Of a DNA stretch of 64,000 nt, positions 8,476-17,440 are shown one piece after another. Each line of letters begins with the position of its first letter. The first letter of the stretch is position 1. The stretch comes from Fodinibius salicampi. Its GTDB lineage: Bacteria > Bacteroidota > Rhodothermia > Balneolales > Balneolaceae. The notes beneath the pieces are model-generated. The model searched no databases and was not told where the DNA came from. It saw nothing but the letters and a program-made list of their open reading frames with translations. The translations under genes were made by a program, and so were the position numbers. The stretch lies in contig NZ_BAABRS010000003.1 in the NCBI RefSeq assembly GCF_039545095.1, positions 248,001-312,000 of the forward strand, read 5' to 3'.

Positions 8476-9177
8476 CTAATTTGTATCCAGTAACTTATCT
8501 ACATCGTCCTTATTTCCTACCAATAAAAAGCGATCTCCTTCTTTGATTTCCGTTGTTCCATCCAGAACTCCAATAGGCCGATACCGTTCGGCAAGGCCAA
8601 TTTTTTGATCTTCCTTACTTAGTCGTTTAATAGTAATCAAATTGAGCTGATATCGTTTCCTGATGTCGAGTTCTCCTAAGGTATATCCCACCATTGATTC
8701 GGGAGCATCCACTTCAAACACTGCCATCCCTTCTCCGAGATCAAAAACATCGGACATGCCCCGGCGGACCAGCGAAACGCCCATACGCTCGGCTACCTGT
8801 CGTTCCGGATGGATGACATCCGTAATACCAATTTGTTTAAGAATCTGTTCCTGGGTATAAGAACCAGCCCGGCCGTACACTTCTGCAACGCCCGCATTAA
8901 GTAAATGCATTGCAATTAATACCACGGGTTCAAAAGCCTCACCAATTGAAATAATAGCTACATCTACGTTCGTAATTCCATGTTCTTCCAACAGATCAGC
9001 ATCAGTACCATCAAAACAAATGGCATCAGAAACATAATCTTTGACCTGCTCAATGTGTTCCATGTTATTGTCGATGGCAATGACATACGCCCCCTCTTCA
9101 GACAACTTTTTCGCCAAGGCTTTTCCAAAAGCGCCGATCCCAATAATAGCGAACTGCAGTTCGGTTCTTCGTTTCAT
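8476..9177 (-). CDS. ktrA: KtrA/TrkA-type potassium uptake regulatory subunit
   Basis: A 233-residue RCK protein. Residues 8-125 form the TrkA-N Rossmann domain, with the nucleotide motif GIGAFGKALAKKL and an acidic ribose-binding position in VIAIDNN. Residues 145-230 form the TrkA-C ligand-binding domain. It forms a cytoplasmic ring that gates the membrane subunit in response to ATP/ADP or NAD(H). It lies 24 bases downstream of ktrB on the same strand, so the pair is an operon. The single RCK unit points to Ktr rather than the double-unit enterobacterial TrkA. Confidence 0.92.
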   Translation of the reverse strand: MKRRTELQFAIIGIGAFGKALAKKLSEEGAYVIAIDNNMEHIEQVKDYVSDAICFDGTDADLLEEHGITNVDVAIISIGEAFEPVVLIAMHLLNAGVAEVYGRAGSYTQEQILKQIGITDVIHPERQVAERMGVSLVRRGMSDVFDLGEGMAVFEVDAPESMVGYTLGELDIRKRYQLNLITIKRLSKEDQKIGLAERYRPIGVLDGTTEIKEGDRFLLVGNKDDVDKLLDTN

Positions 9178-9201
9178 CTTACTAGATATTAATAGTTAAT
9201 A

Positions 9202-11055
9202 TTACGATACCATAATACTTTCTTCCGGATATCGGTATTTTCGGTTGTCGGATCTGGTGGCAAAAGCAACCATAAAGGTCAAAATTCCTACTCTTCCCAC
9301 GAACATCGATACAATAATAATAGCTTTGCCCCACGAAGTCAGGTCTCCCGTAATTCCCCGGGATAACCCGACCGTAGCAAAAGCTGAAACTTCCTCGAAC
9401 AGCAAATCTAAAAATGCGTGATCTTCAACAATAGCAAGTAAAATCGTACTGATACTGATACAGGATACGGCCAAAAGAATCACGGTCATTGCCCGAAAAA
9501 TGATAGAGTTGGGAATGGTACGCTTAAACAATTCCATGCGACCGTGTCCGCGGATAGTCATCGTCATAGATCGTACCAATACGGCAAATGTGGTAGTTTT
9601 TATACCGCCTGCTGTGGAGGCAGGGGAACCCCCGATCAACATTAAAATTAACATCCCCAGAATCACAGGAATACCCATCGCGCCGGTATCAACCGTATTA
9701 AAGCCCGCCGTTCGAGTGGTAATACTTTGAAAAAGTGATAATAAAAATTTATCAATGGTAGAATGACCGGCAAGGGTATTATTCCATTCTAGAATGAGTA
9801 TCAATACGGTGCCGCTTACAATTAAAATGGCTGTGGTAACCAACACTAAACGAGTATGGATGGATAGTCGGCGGCGCCAGATTTTTTGTTCTGTCTTTCG
9901 CTGGATAACTTCCCAGATGACGGTAAATCCAAGTCCACCCAACACAATAAGCAGCATGGTAGTTATATTGATCCCCCAGTTTGTTGCATTACGGGCGTCG
10001 GCCAGGCTGTTGGTAAAGAGCGAAAAACCGGCATTACAAAAGGCGGAAATAGCATGGAAAACGGAAAAAAGGAACCGCTGCCCCTGTGAAGAAAACTCCA
10101 TATTCCAGCTCAGATAGTATGCAACTACAGCAATAGCTTCTACCAGAAAGGTAAATCCAATCACTTTTTTTAACGTGGCTGTAACCAAGCTTGTATTTTT
10201 CTCAGCCACCATATCTTTGATGGTATTCATTTGTCCCACGCCAAGCCCCCCGCTGATAAACAGAAACAGAAAAGTGGCGAAGGTAATGATTCCAATCCCT
10301 CCGAGCTGTATTAGGGTCATAATGACGAGCTCCCCAAATAGAGTAAAATGGGTAGCGGTATCTACAACAATGAGACCGGTAACACAGACAGCGCTAGTTG
10401 ATGTAAACAGGGCATCAATAAACACCAGGCCTTCACCATTCTGGGTAGCACCAGGCAGCATCAACAGAAGAGTACCTCCAGCAATAAGGGAAAGAAAACT
10501 ATATACCAGAAATCGAGCTGTATTTCTCTGGTCCTCAAGCAGCTCCGGCAGATACTGTATAAATTTGATAACAACAATAAACAGGAGGTATCCCTTTAGA
10601 AACTGAAGGAAAAAAACTTCGGGTTCCTCCACCATAAAGAATAATGGCTCAATGATGTTAATCGACGGGACCCATAAATCGAGAAGAATAAATACCGAAA
10701 AAACGGTAAGCACTCCTTCAAACCAGCGTTTTTTCAAGTAACTCTGGCGATCGCTGGTCAGTACAAACCTTACTAGAAAACCCGCTGCAAACCCAATAAG
10801 CAAAAAAACTTCTATTTGATAGTTTATCTGCTCCAACTCAGGTGTTAATTCAAATCCCACCGGGATGAGGATACTGGTAACGACCAAAAGAGTTAGCAAA
10901 ATTGTAAATGCTCGTAGATAGGGATGAGCAATCTTATCTATCTCATAAATGTCATCCTGTACATAGTGGAAGAAAAGATTGGCTCTTTTCTTAAAATCAC
11001 GCCACTGCCTCAGGAACCGAAACCATTTTTGTTTCCAATGCCTAGGTATTTTCAT
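9202..11055 (-). CDS. ktrB: TrkH/KtrB-type potassium transporter membrane subunit
   Basis: A 617-residue membrane protein of the TrkH/KtrB superfamily. All four pore loops with their selectivity-filter glycines are visible: SAVCVTGLIV, SAFCNAGFSL, TTRTAGFNTV and SAFATVGLSRG. A charged cytoplasmic N-terminus and about 150 residues of extra hydrophobic segments precede the pore module, common in Bacteroidota members. Low-affinity K+ uptake, probably Na+-dependent as in KtrAB, fits a salt-adapted organism. It is the first gene of the ktrB-ktrA operon. Confidence 0.92.
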   Translation of the reverse strand: MKIPRHWKQKWFRFLRQWRDFKKRANLFFHYVQDDIYEIDKIAHPYLRAFTILLTLLVVTSILIPVGFELTPELEQINYQIEVFLLIGFAAGFLVRFVLTSDRQSYLKKRWFEGVLTVFSVFILLDLWVPSINIIEPLFFMVEEPEVFFLQFLKGYLLFIVVIKFIQYLPELLEDQRNTARFLVYSFLSLIAGGTLLLMLPGATQNGEGLVFIDALFTSTSAVCVTGLIVVDTATHFTLFGELVIMTLIQLGGIGIITFATFLFLFISGGLGVGQMNTIKDMVAEKNTSLVTATLKKVIGFTFLVEAIAVVAYYLSWNMEFSSQGQRFLFSVFHAISAFCNAGFSLFTNSLADARNATNWGINITTMLLIVLGGLGFTVIWEVIQRKTEQKIWRRRLSIHTRLVLVTTAILIVSGTVLILILEWNNTLAGHSTIDKFLLSLFQSITTRTAGFNTVDTGAMGIPVILGMLILMLIGGSPASTAGGIKTTTFAVLVRSMTMTIRGHGRMELFKRTIPNSIIFRAMTVILLAVSCISISTILLAIVEDHAFLDLLFEEVSAFATVGLSRGITGDLTSWGKAIIIVSMFVGRVGILTFMVAFATRSDNRKYRYPEESIMVS

Positions 11056-11134
11056 AGAAAGCGAAGATAGGAATAATTACAAAATCTTAAAGCGAATTGA
11101 TACTCTTTTTCATGAAGCACAATAAATAAGTATC

Positions 11135-11692
11135 TCATTCTATTGATGACTTCTCTTGTAAAACGCGTCCCACGCTTAAGAAAGAAACTCCCTGCTGATT
11201 TGAAGTACTGATATTTACCGCCTCAATTACGGGAGGTATTATGGGTTCTTCAGATTCCCAACTGACCAGAAAATTTGCCCCTACCCCTCCCCGTAAATCA
11301 CGCTCTTCAATTACATAAGATGTTGAAGCCAATGGGTCTATCTTTACTTCTGAATCAATATATTGTTGAACAAGATTTCCCCTGGAATCGTAATAATCTA
11401 CTCTCGAAATAGTAAAAGTGCGATATGGATCGGCATTGCGGATACTCAGCGTAGTTGTCAAATTAAATGTCTTTTCTCGGTCACGCTGATAGATATGTGA
11501 ATAAACCGGCACATAAATTAACTGTCCAATACTGCTGGAAGTACGGTTGAATGAATCAGCCTGTTCAATCAAAACCGAGTCAGCCACTGTATCTTTTGCC
11601 CTTGACTCCTCATCAGAAGAGGATTCCTGTTGCTCACTGCAGCCTATAATAGTCAGTGTTATTAATAATATAGCAGTATAAAAGCATTTCAT
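11135..11692 (-). CDS. DUF3124 lipoprotein
   Basis: A 185-residue protein with a short lipoprotein signal; the hydrophobic segment ends in TIIGC with the acylated Cys at residue 18. After an acidic linker (residues 20-55) comes the DUF3124 domain, shown by VPVYSHIYQRD, LTTTLSIRNADPYRTF, YYDSRGNLVQQY, GGVGANFLVSWES and GVSFLSVGR. The function of DUF3124 is not known to me. It lies 79 bases upstream of ktrB on the same strand and could be cotranscribed. Confidence 0.85.
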   Translation of the reverse strand: MKCFYTAILLITLTIIGCSEQQESSSDEESRAKDTVADSVLIEQADSFNRTSSSIGQLIYVPVYSHIYQRDREKTFNLTTTLSIRNADPYRTFTISRVDYYDSRGNLVQQYIDSEVKIDPLASTSYVIEERDLRGGVGANFLVSWESEEPIIPPVIEAVNISTSNQQGVSFLSVGRVLQEKSSIE

Positions 11693-11940
11693 AGGCTCAT
11701 AATTATCTTATGTGTAACAGAAGGAAAAACTAATATAATCAATATACAGTACTGATTAATGCTTTCTTAATGATGCAAGAGAAGAGGAATACGTTTATCA
11801 ATAACTGAGTTAATGAATCATAAAAACCTTGATTCTCAAACAATATTAGATAACTGATCCTACAATTAAATCCAATGTGAATGAATCAGTTAAACCATGC
11901 GTTGAATTAATTCAGAATTAAGCAAAAAAGTATTATACCT

Positions 11941-12654
11941 ATGGATTTCACAAACCGACATATTGTTGTAACCGGGGGCACCGGGGCGTTAGGATCTGCT
12001 GTTGTCGAATTGCTGATTAATGCAGGAGCCAAATGTAGTGTTCCCTGTTTTGACTCCAAAGAGCTAGAGTCCTTTTTGCAAAAAGATGAACAGGGAGTCT
12101 ATATAAAAACACCGGTCAACCTGACAGATGAAAAACAGTGCCAGTCTTTCTTTGATCTGGCGGTATCAGCGCAAGGCGACCTTTGGGGGTCTATCCATAT
12201 TGCCGGCGGTTTCGGCATGGGAAACATAGAAGATACATCCAAGGCCGACTTTATGAAGCAAATTAACCTTAACCTGGTTACCTGCTATAATAGCTGTCGC
12301 GCTGCAGTACAGCACTTTAAAACACAAGGCAACGGCGGACGTATTGTCAACATTGCCGCGCGACCTGCTTTGGAACCCCGGCAAGGAGCTGGCATGACGG
12401 CCTACACCACTGCTAAAGCTGGCGTTGCAGCCCTTACCCAATCACTCGCTGCGGAGGTTATTGAAGATAATATCCTGGTAAATGCCATTGCGCCTTCGAC
12501 CATCGACACACCCCAAAATCGTGATAGCATGCCTAACGCCGATTTTGAGAAATGGCCCAAACCCAAACAACTGGCTAAGCAAATTGCCTATCTGGTTTCA
12601 TCCGATAATGAGGTCACCCGCGGCGATATCGCTACTGTATATGGTGAAAGCTAA
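11941..12654 (+). CDS. Short-chain dehydrogenase/reductase (SDR)
   Basis: A 237-residue Rossmann oxidoreductase. The cofactor motif TGGTGALG is at residues 11-18, NIAARPALEP is the strand before the active site, and Y155-x-x-x-K159 is the catalytic pair. The usual active-site serine about 13 residues before the Tyr is not in its normal place (ARPA instead of an S-containing segment), which I associate with an SDR subgroup rather than with inactivation. Substrate unknown. It lies at the left edge of an electrophile-stress cluster. A perfect 12-base palindrome (11903-11914) sits just before the gene. Confidence 0.85.
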   Translation: MDFTNRHIVVTGGTGALGSAVVELLINAGAKCSVPCFDSKELESFLQKDEQGVYIKTPVNLTDEKQCQSFFDLAVSAQGDLWGSIHIAGGFGMGNIEDTSKADFMKQINLNLVTCYNSCRAAVQHFKTQGNGGRIVNIAARPALEPRQGAGMTAYTTAKAGVAALTQSLAAEVIEDNILVNAIAPSTIDTPQNRDSMPNADFEKWPKPKQLAKQIAYLVSSDNEVTRGDIATVYGES

Positions 12655-12675
12655 TTCAAGAAGGCCCAAATAAAC

Positions 12676-12693
12676 ATGATTAGCGCTAATCAT
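12676..12693. promoter_or_regulatory. Perfect 18-base palindrome downstream of the SDR gene
   Basis: ATGATTAGCGCTAATCAT reads the same on both strands, flanked by complementary AAATA (12668-12672) and TATTT (12696-12700). It starts 21 bases after the SDR stop codon. It may be a dimeric regulator site or the stem of a weak terminator; there is no loop, so as RNA it would need to open its centre. Nothing here decides between these. Confidence 0.4.
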
Positions 12694-12759
12694 TCTATTT
12701 AGGAGGAACTATTTGGAATACCAATCGACTACATAGAGAATAACTATTTTGATATAATA

Positions 12760-12777
12760 TAGTTTAACATTAAACTA
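12760..12777. promoter_or_regulatory. Palindromic operator candidate upstream of the OYE gene
   Basis: TAGTTTAACATTAAACTA consists of two 8-base perfect half-sites around a central CA. It lies 168 bases before the OYE start, just after a TATAAT-like stretch. Size and symmetry are those of MarR/TetR sites. A partial relative (TAGTTTCTAAA on the minus strand, near 17409-17419) is found in the marR upstream region. Assignment to the MarR protein at 16923 is a guess. Confidence 0.4.
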
Positions 12778-12945
12778 ATTGAAGGAATTAAAACAGTTGA
12801 ACAATACACGTGCAAGAATTAGTTATGAATAACCTCTCTGATCTTTTCAGGTCTAAAAGCATTAGAAAAAGAATTGTTATACAGCAAACTGTGAGGTCTC
12901 ATTTTCCTTATAATTCTTCTACGCGTAAAAACATTATTAACAACT

Positions 12946-14055
12946 ATGAGCAAGCAACAACCACTTTTAAAGTCATATAATCTTTCAGGGATCGAACTTT
13001 CAAATCGCGTGGTCATGGCCCCCATGACCCGAAGCCGGGCCAGTGAGGGCAATGTCCCGACTGACCTGATGGCCAAATATTATAAACAGCGAGCTTCGGC
13101 CGGACTTATTATTACGGAAGGCACCCAGATTTCCCAACAGGGCGTAGGCTATCCATGGACACCCGGAATTCACACGGATGGACAAATAGAAGGCTGGAAA
13201 AAAATAACAAAGGCCGTCCATGAGGAAGGCGGACATATTTTTGCACAAATCTGGCATGTGGGATCCGTTTCCCATCCAATTTACCACAATGGAGATAAAC
13301 CCGTAGCCCCCTCTGCCGTTAAACCCGAAGGTGAGACTTTTACAGCCAAAGGGATGAAGGAATTTGTAAAGCCGCGCGCCCTTGATATAAATGAAATCCC
13401 TGGTATTGTTGAAGATTATGCCAATGCAGCCCGTAATGCAGTGGAAGCCGGATTCGACGGCGTGGAAATCCACGGGGCTAACGGATACCTGATCGATCAG
13501 TTTATTAAGGACGGCACCAACAAACGGGACGATCAATATGGGGGAAGCATCGCAAACCGCAGTCGTTTTGCGCTCGAAGTAGTCGAGGCTGTTTCCAATG
13601 CCGTTGGTGCAGAAAAAACCGGAATTCGCTTTTCTCCTGTGGGAAATAACTATGGAATCAGCGATTCTAATCCAAAAGAGGTTTTTAATTACCTGTTAAA
13701 ACAGCTCAATAATTTTGATTTGGCCTACGTGCACCTGATGGAACCGATGGGAGACATCAGTGACTTGCCGAACTATCCCCAAAAAGTAACAGAATTTTTC
13801 CGTCCGTTCTATAACGGCACACTGATTACAAACGCAGGTTTTGATCAGAAGAGTGGCAATAAAGCTATTGAAAACGGCACGGCCGATTTGGTTGCGTATG
13901 GACAACTTTTCCTGGCCAATCCGGATCTGCCGGAACGCTTTGCGGCCCATGCCGGACTCAATGAACCCGATCCGGATACCTTCTACGGCGGTGATGAAAA
14001 AGGGTATACCGACTACCCGTTTATGGATGAATCCGAAAAGGTAGCCGCTGAGTAA
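12946..14055 (+). CDS. Old Yellow Enzyme family alkene reductase (NemA/OYE-like)
   Basis: A 369-residue FMN-dependent TIM-barrel ene-reductase. Signature segments are VVMAPMTRSRA (FMN pocket), LIITEGTQIS, the substrate-binding H-x-x-N in EIHGANGYLIDQF, and NKRDDQYGGSIANRSRF. It reduces activated C=C bonds of quinones, enones and nitro compounds with NAD(P)H. Full family length. It stands between the SDR gene and the dioxygenase operon, fitting a role in detoxifying electrophiles. A palindromic operator candidate lies upstream at 12760-12777. Confidence 0.93.
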   Translation: MSKQQPLLKSYNLSGIELSNRVVMAPMTRSRASEGNVPTDLMAKYYKQRASAGLIITEGTQISQQGVGYPWTPGIHTDGQIEGWKKITKAVHEEGGHIFAQIWHVGSVSHPIYHNGDKPVAPSAVKPEGETFTAKGMKEFVKPRALDINEIPGIVEDYANAARNAVEAGFDGVEIHGANGYLIDQFIKDGTNKRDDQYGGSIANRSRFALEVVEAVSNAVGAEKTGIRFSPVGNNYGISDSNPKEVFNYLLKQLNNFDLAYVHLMEPMGDISDLPNYPQKVTEFFRPFYNGTLITNAGFDQKSGNKAIENGTADLVAYGQLFLANPDLPERFAAHAGLNEPDPDTFYGGDEKGYTDYPFMDESEKVAAE

Positions 14056-14088
14056 AATATAAATGGCAATTGTTGTCCCGGGTACCGG

Positions 14089-14157
14089 TACCGGATGCGC
14101 CTTCTTATATGTTTAAATAACTATATTTGGAGTAAGATTTTTATTGCGCATCCGGTA
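14089..14157 (+). promoter_or_regulatory. Promoter region with 12-base inverted repeat before the dioxygenase operon
   Basis: TACCGGATGCGC (14089-14100) is the exact reverse complement of GCGCATCCGGTA (14146-14157). In the 45-base interval lies TATATTTG (14122-14129), a match to the Bacteroidota -7 element, though no good -33 TTG is seen. The repeat therefore brackets the likely transcription start and could be a regulator site or a 5'-leader stem. Confidence 0.4.
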
Positions 14158-14207
14158 TCTTATTATTTTGATAACCTAATCGCAGAAAATAGAATTTAAT
14201 CTTTGAT

Positions 14208-15134
14208 ATGACGCACGCCAACGGCATCCATCATATAACGGCCGTCGCAGGAGATCCCAAAGTAAATTATAAATTTTATTCCCAAGTGCTGGGACTTCGC
14301 CTTGTTAAAAAAACCGTTAATTTCGATGATCCATCGGTTTATCACCTCTACTATGGCAATGAGTCCGGCAAACCGGGTACCATCCTTACTTTTTTTCCAT
14401 GGCAACATCTGCAGCAGGGCAAACCAGATCGCGGACAGGTAGTAGCCATAGGGTTCTCGGTACCTACTTCTTCCAAAGAATTTTGGGTCAATCATCTGGA
14501 GGAACAGAACATCGACTTTGAAGCTCCCTTCACCCGCTTCGGTAAAGAGATCATCGGTATACAGGATCCGCATGGCCTGCACCTGGAACTCGTAATGGAC
14601 CCCACAGCGGATAACGCAGAAGGATGGGAAGAGGGCCCCTTGCCGAAAACACATACTATCCGTGGACTCCATGGCGCCACTCTTGCCGAAAAAGATTATG
14701 AGGGGACAGGGCGGCTGCTTGAAGAGAATCTGGGTTTCGAGCTCACAGGTCAGCAAGACGACCGCTTTCTTTATGAAACAGACTCAGATTTTGGTTCAGT
14801 AATTGAAATTATTGACCAATTCGGTCCCGATGGAAACCCCGGTAAAGGTACAGTTCACCACATTGCCTTCCGTGCAGAAGACGAAAAACATCAGCAGTTG
14901 CTGAGTAAAAAGCTGCACAACAAAGGATATTATTTAACCGAAGTAAAGGATCGACAGTACTTTAAGTCGGTTTATTTCCATGAGCCGGGAGGCATCCTTT
15001 TTGAAATCGCTACGGACCCGCCGGGCTTTAGCCGCGATGAGGAACCTGATCAACTGGGCCAGGAACTTAAACTTCCACCCTGGCTGGAAAAGCACCGGCT
15101 CAATATAGAACGTGAACTTCCAGACTTAACATAG
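14208..15134 (+). CDS. Ring-cleaving dioxygenase, VOC family (MhqO-like), first copy
   Basis: A 308-residue protein with two tandem VOC modules. Likely metal ligands are the His in GIHHITAVAGDP, the His in VHHIAFRAED and the Glu in ILFEIATDPPG. This layout is shared with Bacillus MhqO/MhqA/MhqE, annotated as extradiol ring-cleavage dioxygenases induced by hydroquinones and catechol. First gene of a tight three-gene operon (10-base gaps). It is clearly paralogous to the next gene (shared opening HHI, VKKTVN, HLxY, FFPW). Confidence 0.88.
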   Translation: MTHANGIHHITAVAGDPKVNYKFYSQVLGLRLVKKTVNFDDPSVYHLYYGNESGKPGTILTFFPWQHLQQGKPDRGQVVAIGFSVPTSSKEFWVNHLEEQNIDFEAPFTRFGKEIIGIQDPHGLHLELVMDPTADNAEGWEEGPLPKTHTIRGLHGATLAEKDYEGTGRLLEENLGFELTGQQDDRFLYETDSDFGSVIEIIDQFGPDGNPGKGTVHHIAFRAEDEKHQQLLSKKLHNKGYYLTEVKDRQYFKSVYFHEPGGILFEIATDPPGFSRDEEPDQLGQELKLPPWLEKHRLNIERELPDLT

Positions 15135-15144
15135 AGGCTAACAT

Positions 15145-16077
15145 ATGTCAAAACACAGAGGACTCCATCATATATCGGTCATTGCCAGCGATCCCCAGGA
15201 TAACTACGATTTCTATGTTAAAAAGCTGGGTATGCGCATGGTCAAAAAAACCGTTAACCAGGATGACCCTACTAAATACCACCTGTTTTATGCCAACGCG
15301 GAAGGCAGTCCCGGCTCAAGCCTAACCTTCTTTCCGTGGCCAAACGCCCGAAAAGGACAGTCTGGATCCGGAGAGGCTACCGCCGTTTCCCTAGCTGTAC
15401 CGGAATCATCCCTCGACTATTGGAAGCAACGATTAACTGATCAAAACATTACCTACAGTGGACCCCATCAGCGATTTGGCAAAAAGCTGCTTTCGTTTGA
15501 AGATCCCGATGGACTTCAATTGCATCTGGTCTTTGAAGATCGCAAAAATGATCTCCCCGGCTGGTATAAATCTGCGGTACCTTCCGAACATCAGATACAG
15601 GGATTCTGGAGTAACACGCTAAAGCTTGACGTGGTTGAGGACACAGAACACATCGTTACTTCTATCCTGGGTTTTGAGAAACAGTCCTCCGAAGGCAATG
15701 CTACCCTTTATCAAACACAAAGTGAGCTTGGCCACTCACTTATCATAGAAAAAGTGCCGAGTCGCCAGGGACAAAACGGAGCCGGCATTGTTCATCATGT
15801 AGCTTTCCAAACCGAAGACAATGATGACCTCCAGAACTTGCGACATAAAGTACTGCAACTGGGACTTCGTCCTACTGAAATTATTGACCGGCATTTCTTT
15901 AAATCTGTTTATTTCCAGACACCCGGCGGCGTTCTGTTTGAGATGGCGACGCACGGACCGGGCTATTTTGTAAATTCGGATCCCGCTGAAGATCAGGCCG
16001 AAAAACTGGAGCTTACTCCCTGGCACGAATCCAAGCGTGAGCAAATCGAGGCGGCTTTGCCTGAAATTAAAACCTAA
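15145..16077 (+). CDS. Ring-cleaving dioxygenase, VOC family (MhqO-like), second copy
   Basis: A 310-residue paralogue of the preceding gene, 10 bases downstream. It has the same double VOC architecture: LHHISVIASDP, KKTVNQDDPTKYHLFYA, SLTFFPWP, VHHVAFQTEDN and LFEMATHGPGY. The last two blocks carry the second His and the Glu of the metal site. Tandem duplication of this gene is common in quinone-resistance clusters. The substrate is not determined from sequence. It is followed after 10 bases by the esterase gene. Confidence 0.88.
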   Translation: MSKHRGLHHISVIASDPQDNYDFYVKKLGMRMVKKTVNQDDPTKYHLFYANAEGSPGSSLTFFPWPNARKGQSGSGEATAVSLAVPESSLDYWKQRLTDQNITYSGPHQRFGKKLLSFEDPDGLQLHLVFEDRKNDLPGWYKSAVPSEHQIQGFWSNTLKLDVVEDTEHIVTSILGFEKQSSEGNATLYQTQSELGHSLIIEKVPSRQGQNGAGIVHHVAFQTEDNDDLQNLRHKVLQLGLRPTEIIDRHFFKSVYFQTPGGVLFEMATHGPGYFVNSDPAEDQAEKLELTPWHESKREQIEAALPEIKT

Positions 16078-16087
16078 GATTAACTCT

Positions 16088-16753
16088 ATGTCACTATTCC
16101 GAGTAGATCCTGAAAATCCATTTAGTGGTCCGCATCAACAGCAAGAAATTATAACTGCCGGAACCGAAATTGAGGAGGCTAAACTTGCCATGATTCTGAT
16201 TCATGGTCGCGGCGCCACTCCCCAGAGCATGCTTCCGCTTGCCAGGGAATTTAAACGAAATGATATCCATTTTCGGGCACTGCAGGCCAAAAGACATACT
16301 TGGTATCCCCGCTCCTTTCTGGCTCCCAAAGAAATGAATCAACCGGGCATTTCAAGCGGGTTACAGGCCATCCATGATCAAATAAATGAACTTAATGAAG
16401 CCGGCATTCCAACCAACACTATCGTTTTGCTGGGCTTCTCGCAAGGCGCATGCCTGGCTACCGAATTTGCCGCCCGACATCCACAGAGATACGGCGGAGT
16501 GGTCGGACTTAGCGGCGGACTTATAGGTGAATCCATTGATCCTGCAAACTACAGTGGTTCCCTGCAGCAAACGCCGATTTTCTTAGGCTGCAGTGATCGC
16601 GATCCCCATATTCCACAGGAGCGTGTTGATCAGACCGAGAATGTTTTTCTTCAGCTGGAAGCAGATGTCAACAAACAGATTTATAAAGGAATGGGACATA
16701 CGGTTAATCAGGATGAAATAGCCCATGTTAATATTATTCTGAATAATATTTAA
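16088..16753 (+). CDS. Alpha/beta hydrolase, phospholipase/carboxylesterase family (MhqD-like)
   Basis: A 221-residue serine hydrolase. The ATG at 16088 is used because it lies 10 bases after the dioxygenase stop; an upstream in-frame ATG at 16037 would overlap that gene by 41 bases. LIHGRGATP forms the oxyanion region, GFSQGACLA carries the nucleophilic Ser, GCSDRDPHIP the Asp and GMGHTVNQDE the His. In the Bacillus mhqNOD operon a homologue accompanies the dioxygenase, so the three genes here are probably one quinone-detoxification operon. Confidence 0.88.
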   Translation: MSLFRVDPENPFSGPHQQQEIITAGTEIEEAKLAMILIHGRGATPQSMLPLAREFKRNDIHFRALQAKRHTWYPRSFLAPKEMNQPGISSGLQAIHDQINELNEAGIPTNTIVLLGFSQGACLATEFAARHPQRYGGVVGLSGGLIGESIDPANYSGSLQQTPIFLGCSDRDPHIPQERVDQTENVFLQLEADVNKQIYKGMGHTVNQDEIAHVNIILNNI

Positions 16754-16922
16754 ATACCCTGAATCATATCGGGCTAGTTTCGGTATCGCTTCCGGCAAAA
16801 ATCAACCATGACTGACTGCTAATTGTGGACAGGGATTGGGAGCAGGGGTATCAGATCTAAGGATTAACACCCGACTTAATATTAATATCGGATACCACTT
16901 TTGATCTAATGAAAATAAATTC

Positions 16923-17357
16923 TTAACTATTTTCCATGGTATCCAGTGCTTTGGAAATCATTTCAGAAAGCACCGATACATAACGTTCTCCCAGCTCTTC
17001 CTGCTTACCTTGTAACAGCTCCTGCCATTGCTCGCTTATTCTTTCCGCCATCCGGATTCCCTTACCCGTACAGCTGATTGCCGTAGCTCTGCCCTGCGAT
17101 TCCTTTTCCACCAGTTCGCGTCGCTCCAGCTTCTGCACCAATCGCGTTATAGTGGAGGGCTTCAGATGCAACTTATTGGCCAAGGCTCCGGGTTGCACTC
17201 CGGGATCCCTGTGGATAAGCAGCAGGAGAAGAGCATGGGAGGAAGATAGGCCCACCGATGCAAAAGCTTCATCCGCCTGGTAAGATAATTCCCGGGATAA
17301 AGCGCCCGCCAAGAAAAAAAGGTTTTGTGAGAGATCTAAATCGCGTTCATCTGCCAT
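16923..17357 (-). CDS. MarR family transcriptional regulator
   Basis: A 144-residue winged-helix repressor. The HTH is in GALANKLHLKPSTITRLVQKLE (two parts, about residues 57-79), followed by the wing RRELVEKESQGRATAISCTGKG. Dimerisation helices lie at both ends. It converges on the dioxygenase/hydrolase operon, whose Bacillus equivalent is controlled by the MarR protein MhqR. The single Cys lies in the wing (SCTGKG), so thiol sensing is not obvious. It is divergent from a decayed CMD-family gene, a usual arrangement for a MarR gene and its target. Confidence 0.87.
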   Translation of the reverse strand: MADERDLDLSQNLFFLAGALSRELSYQADEAFASVGLSSSHALLLLLIHRDPGVQPGALANKLHLKPSTITRLVQKLERRELVEKESQGRATAISCTGKGIRMAERISEQWQELLQGKQEELGERYVSVLSEMISKALDTMENS

Positions 17358-17440
17358 AAACCATTATTTGTTTGAACATGCAATTATAACTTAATCAAAT
17401 ATTATCTATTTAGAAACTATTACAATACTTGTAAGAAATC

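Noticed and set aside
9500-10606. Plus-strand frames opposite ktrB
   Set aside because: The four filter loops of KtrB on the minus strand fix the coding strand.
12819-13536. Minus-strand frames over the start of the OYE gene
   Set aside because: The sense strand has all OYE motifs; the antisense frames show no domain.
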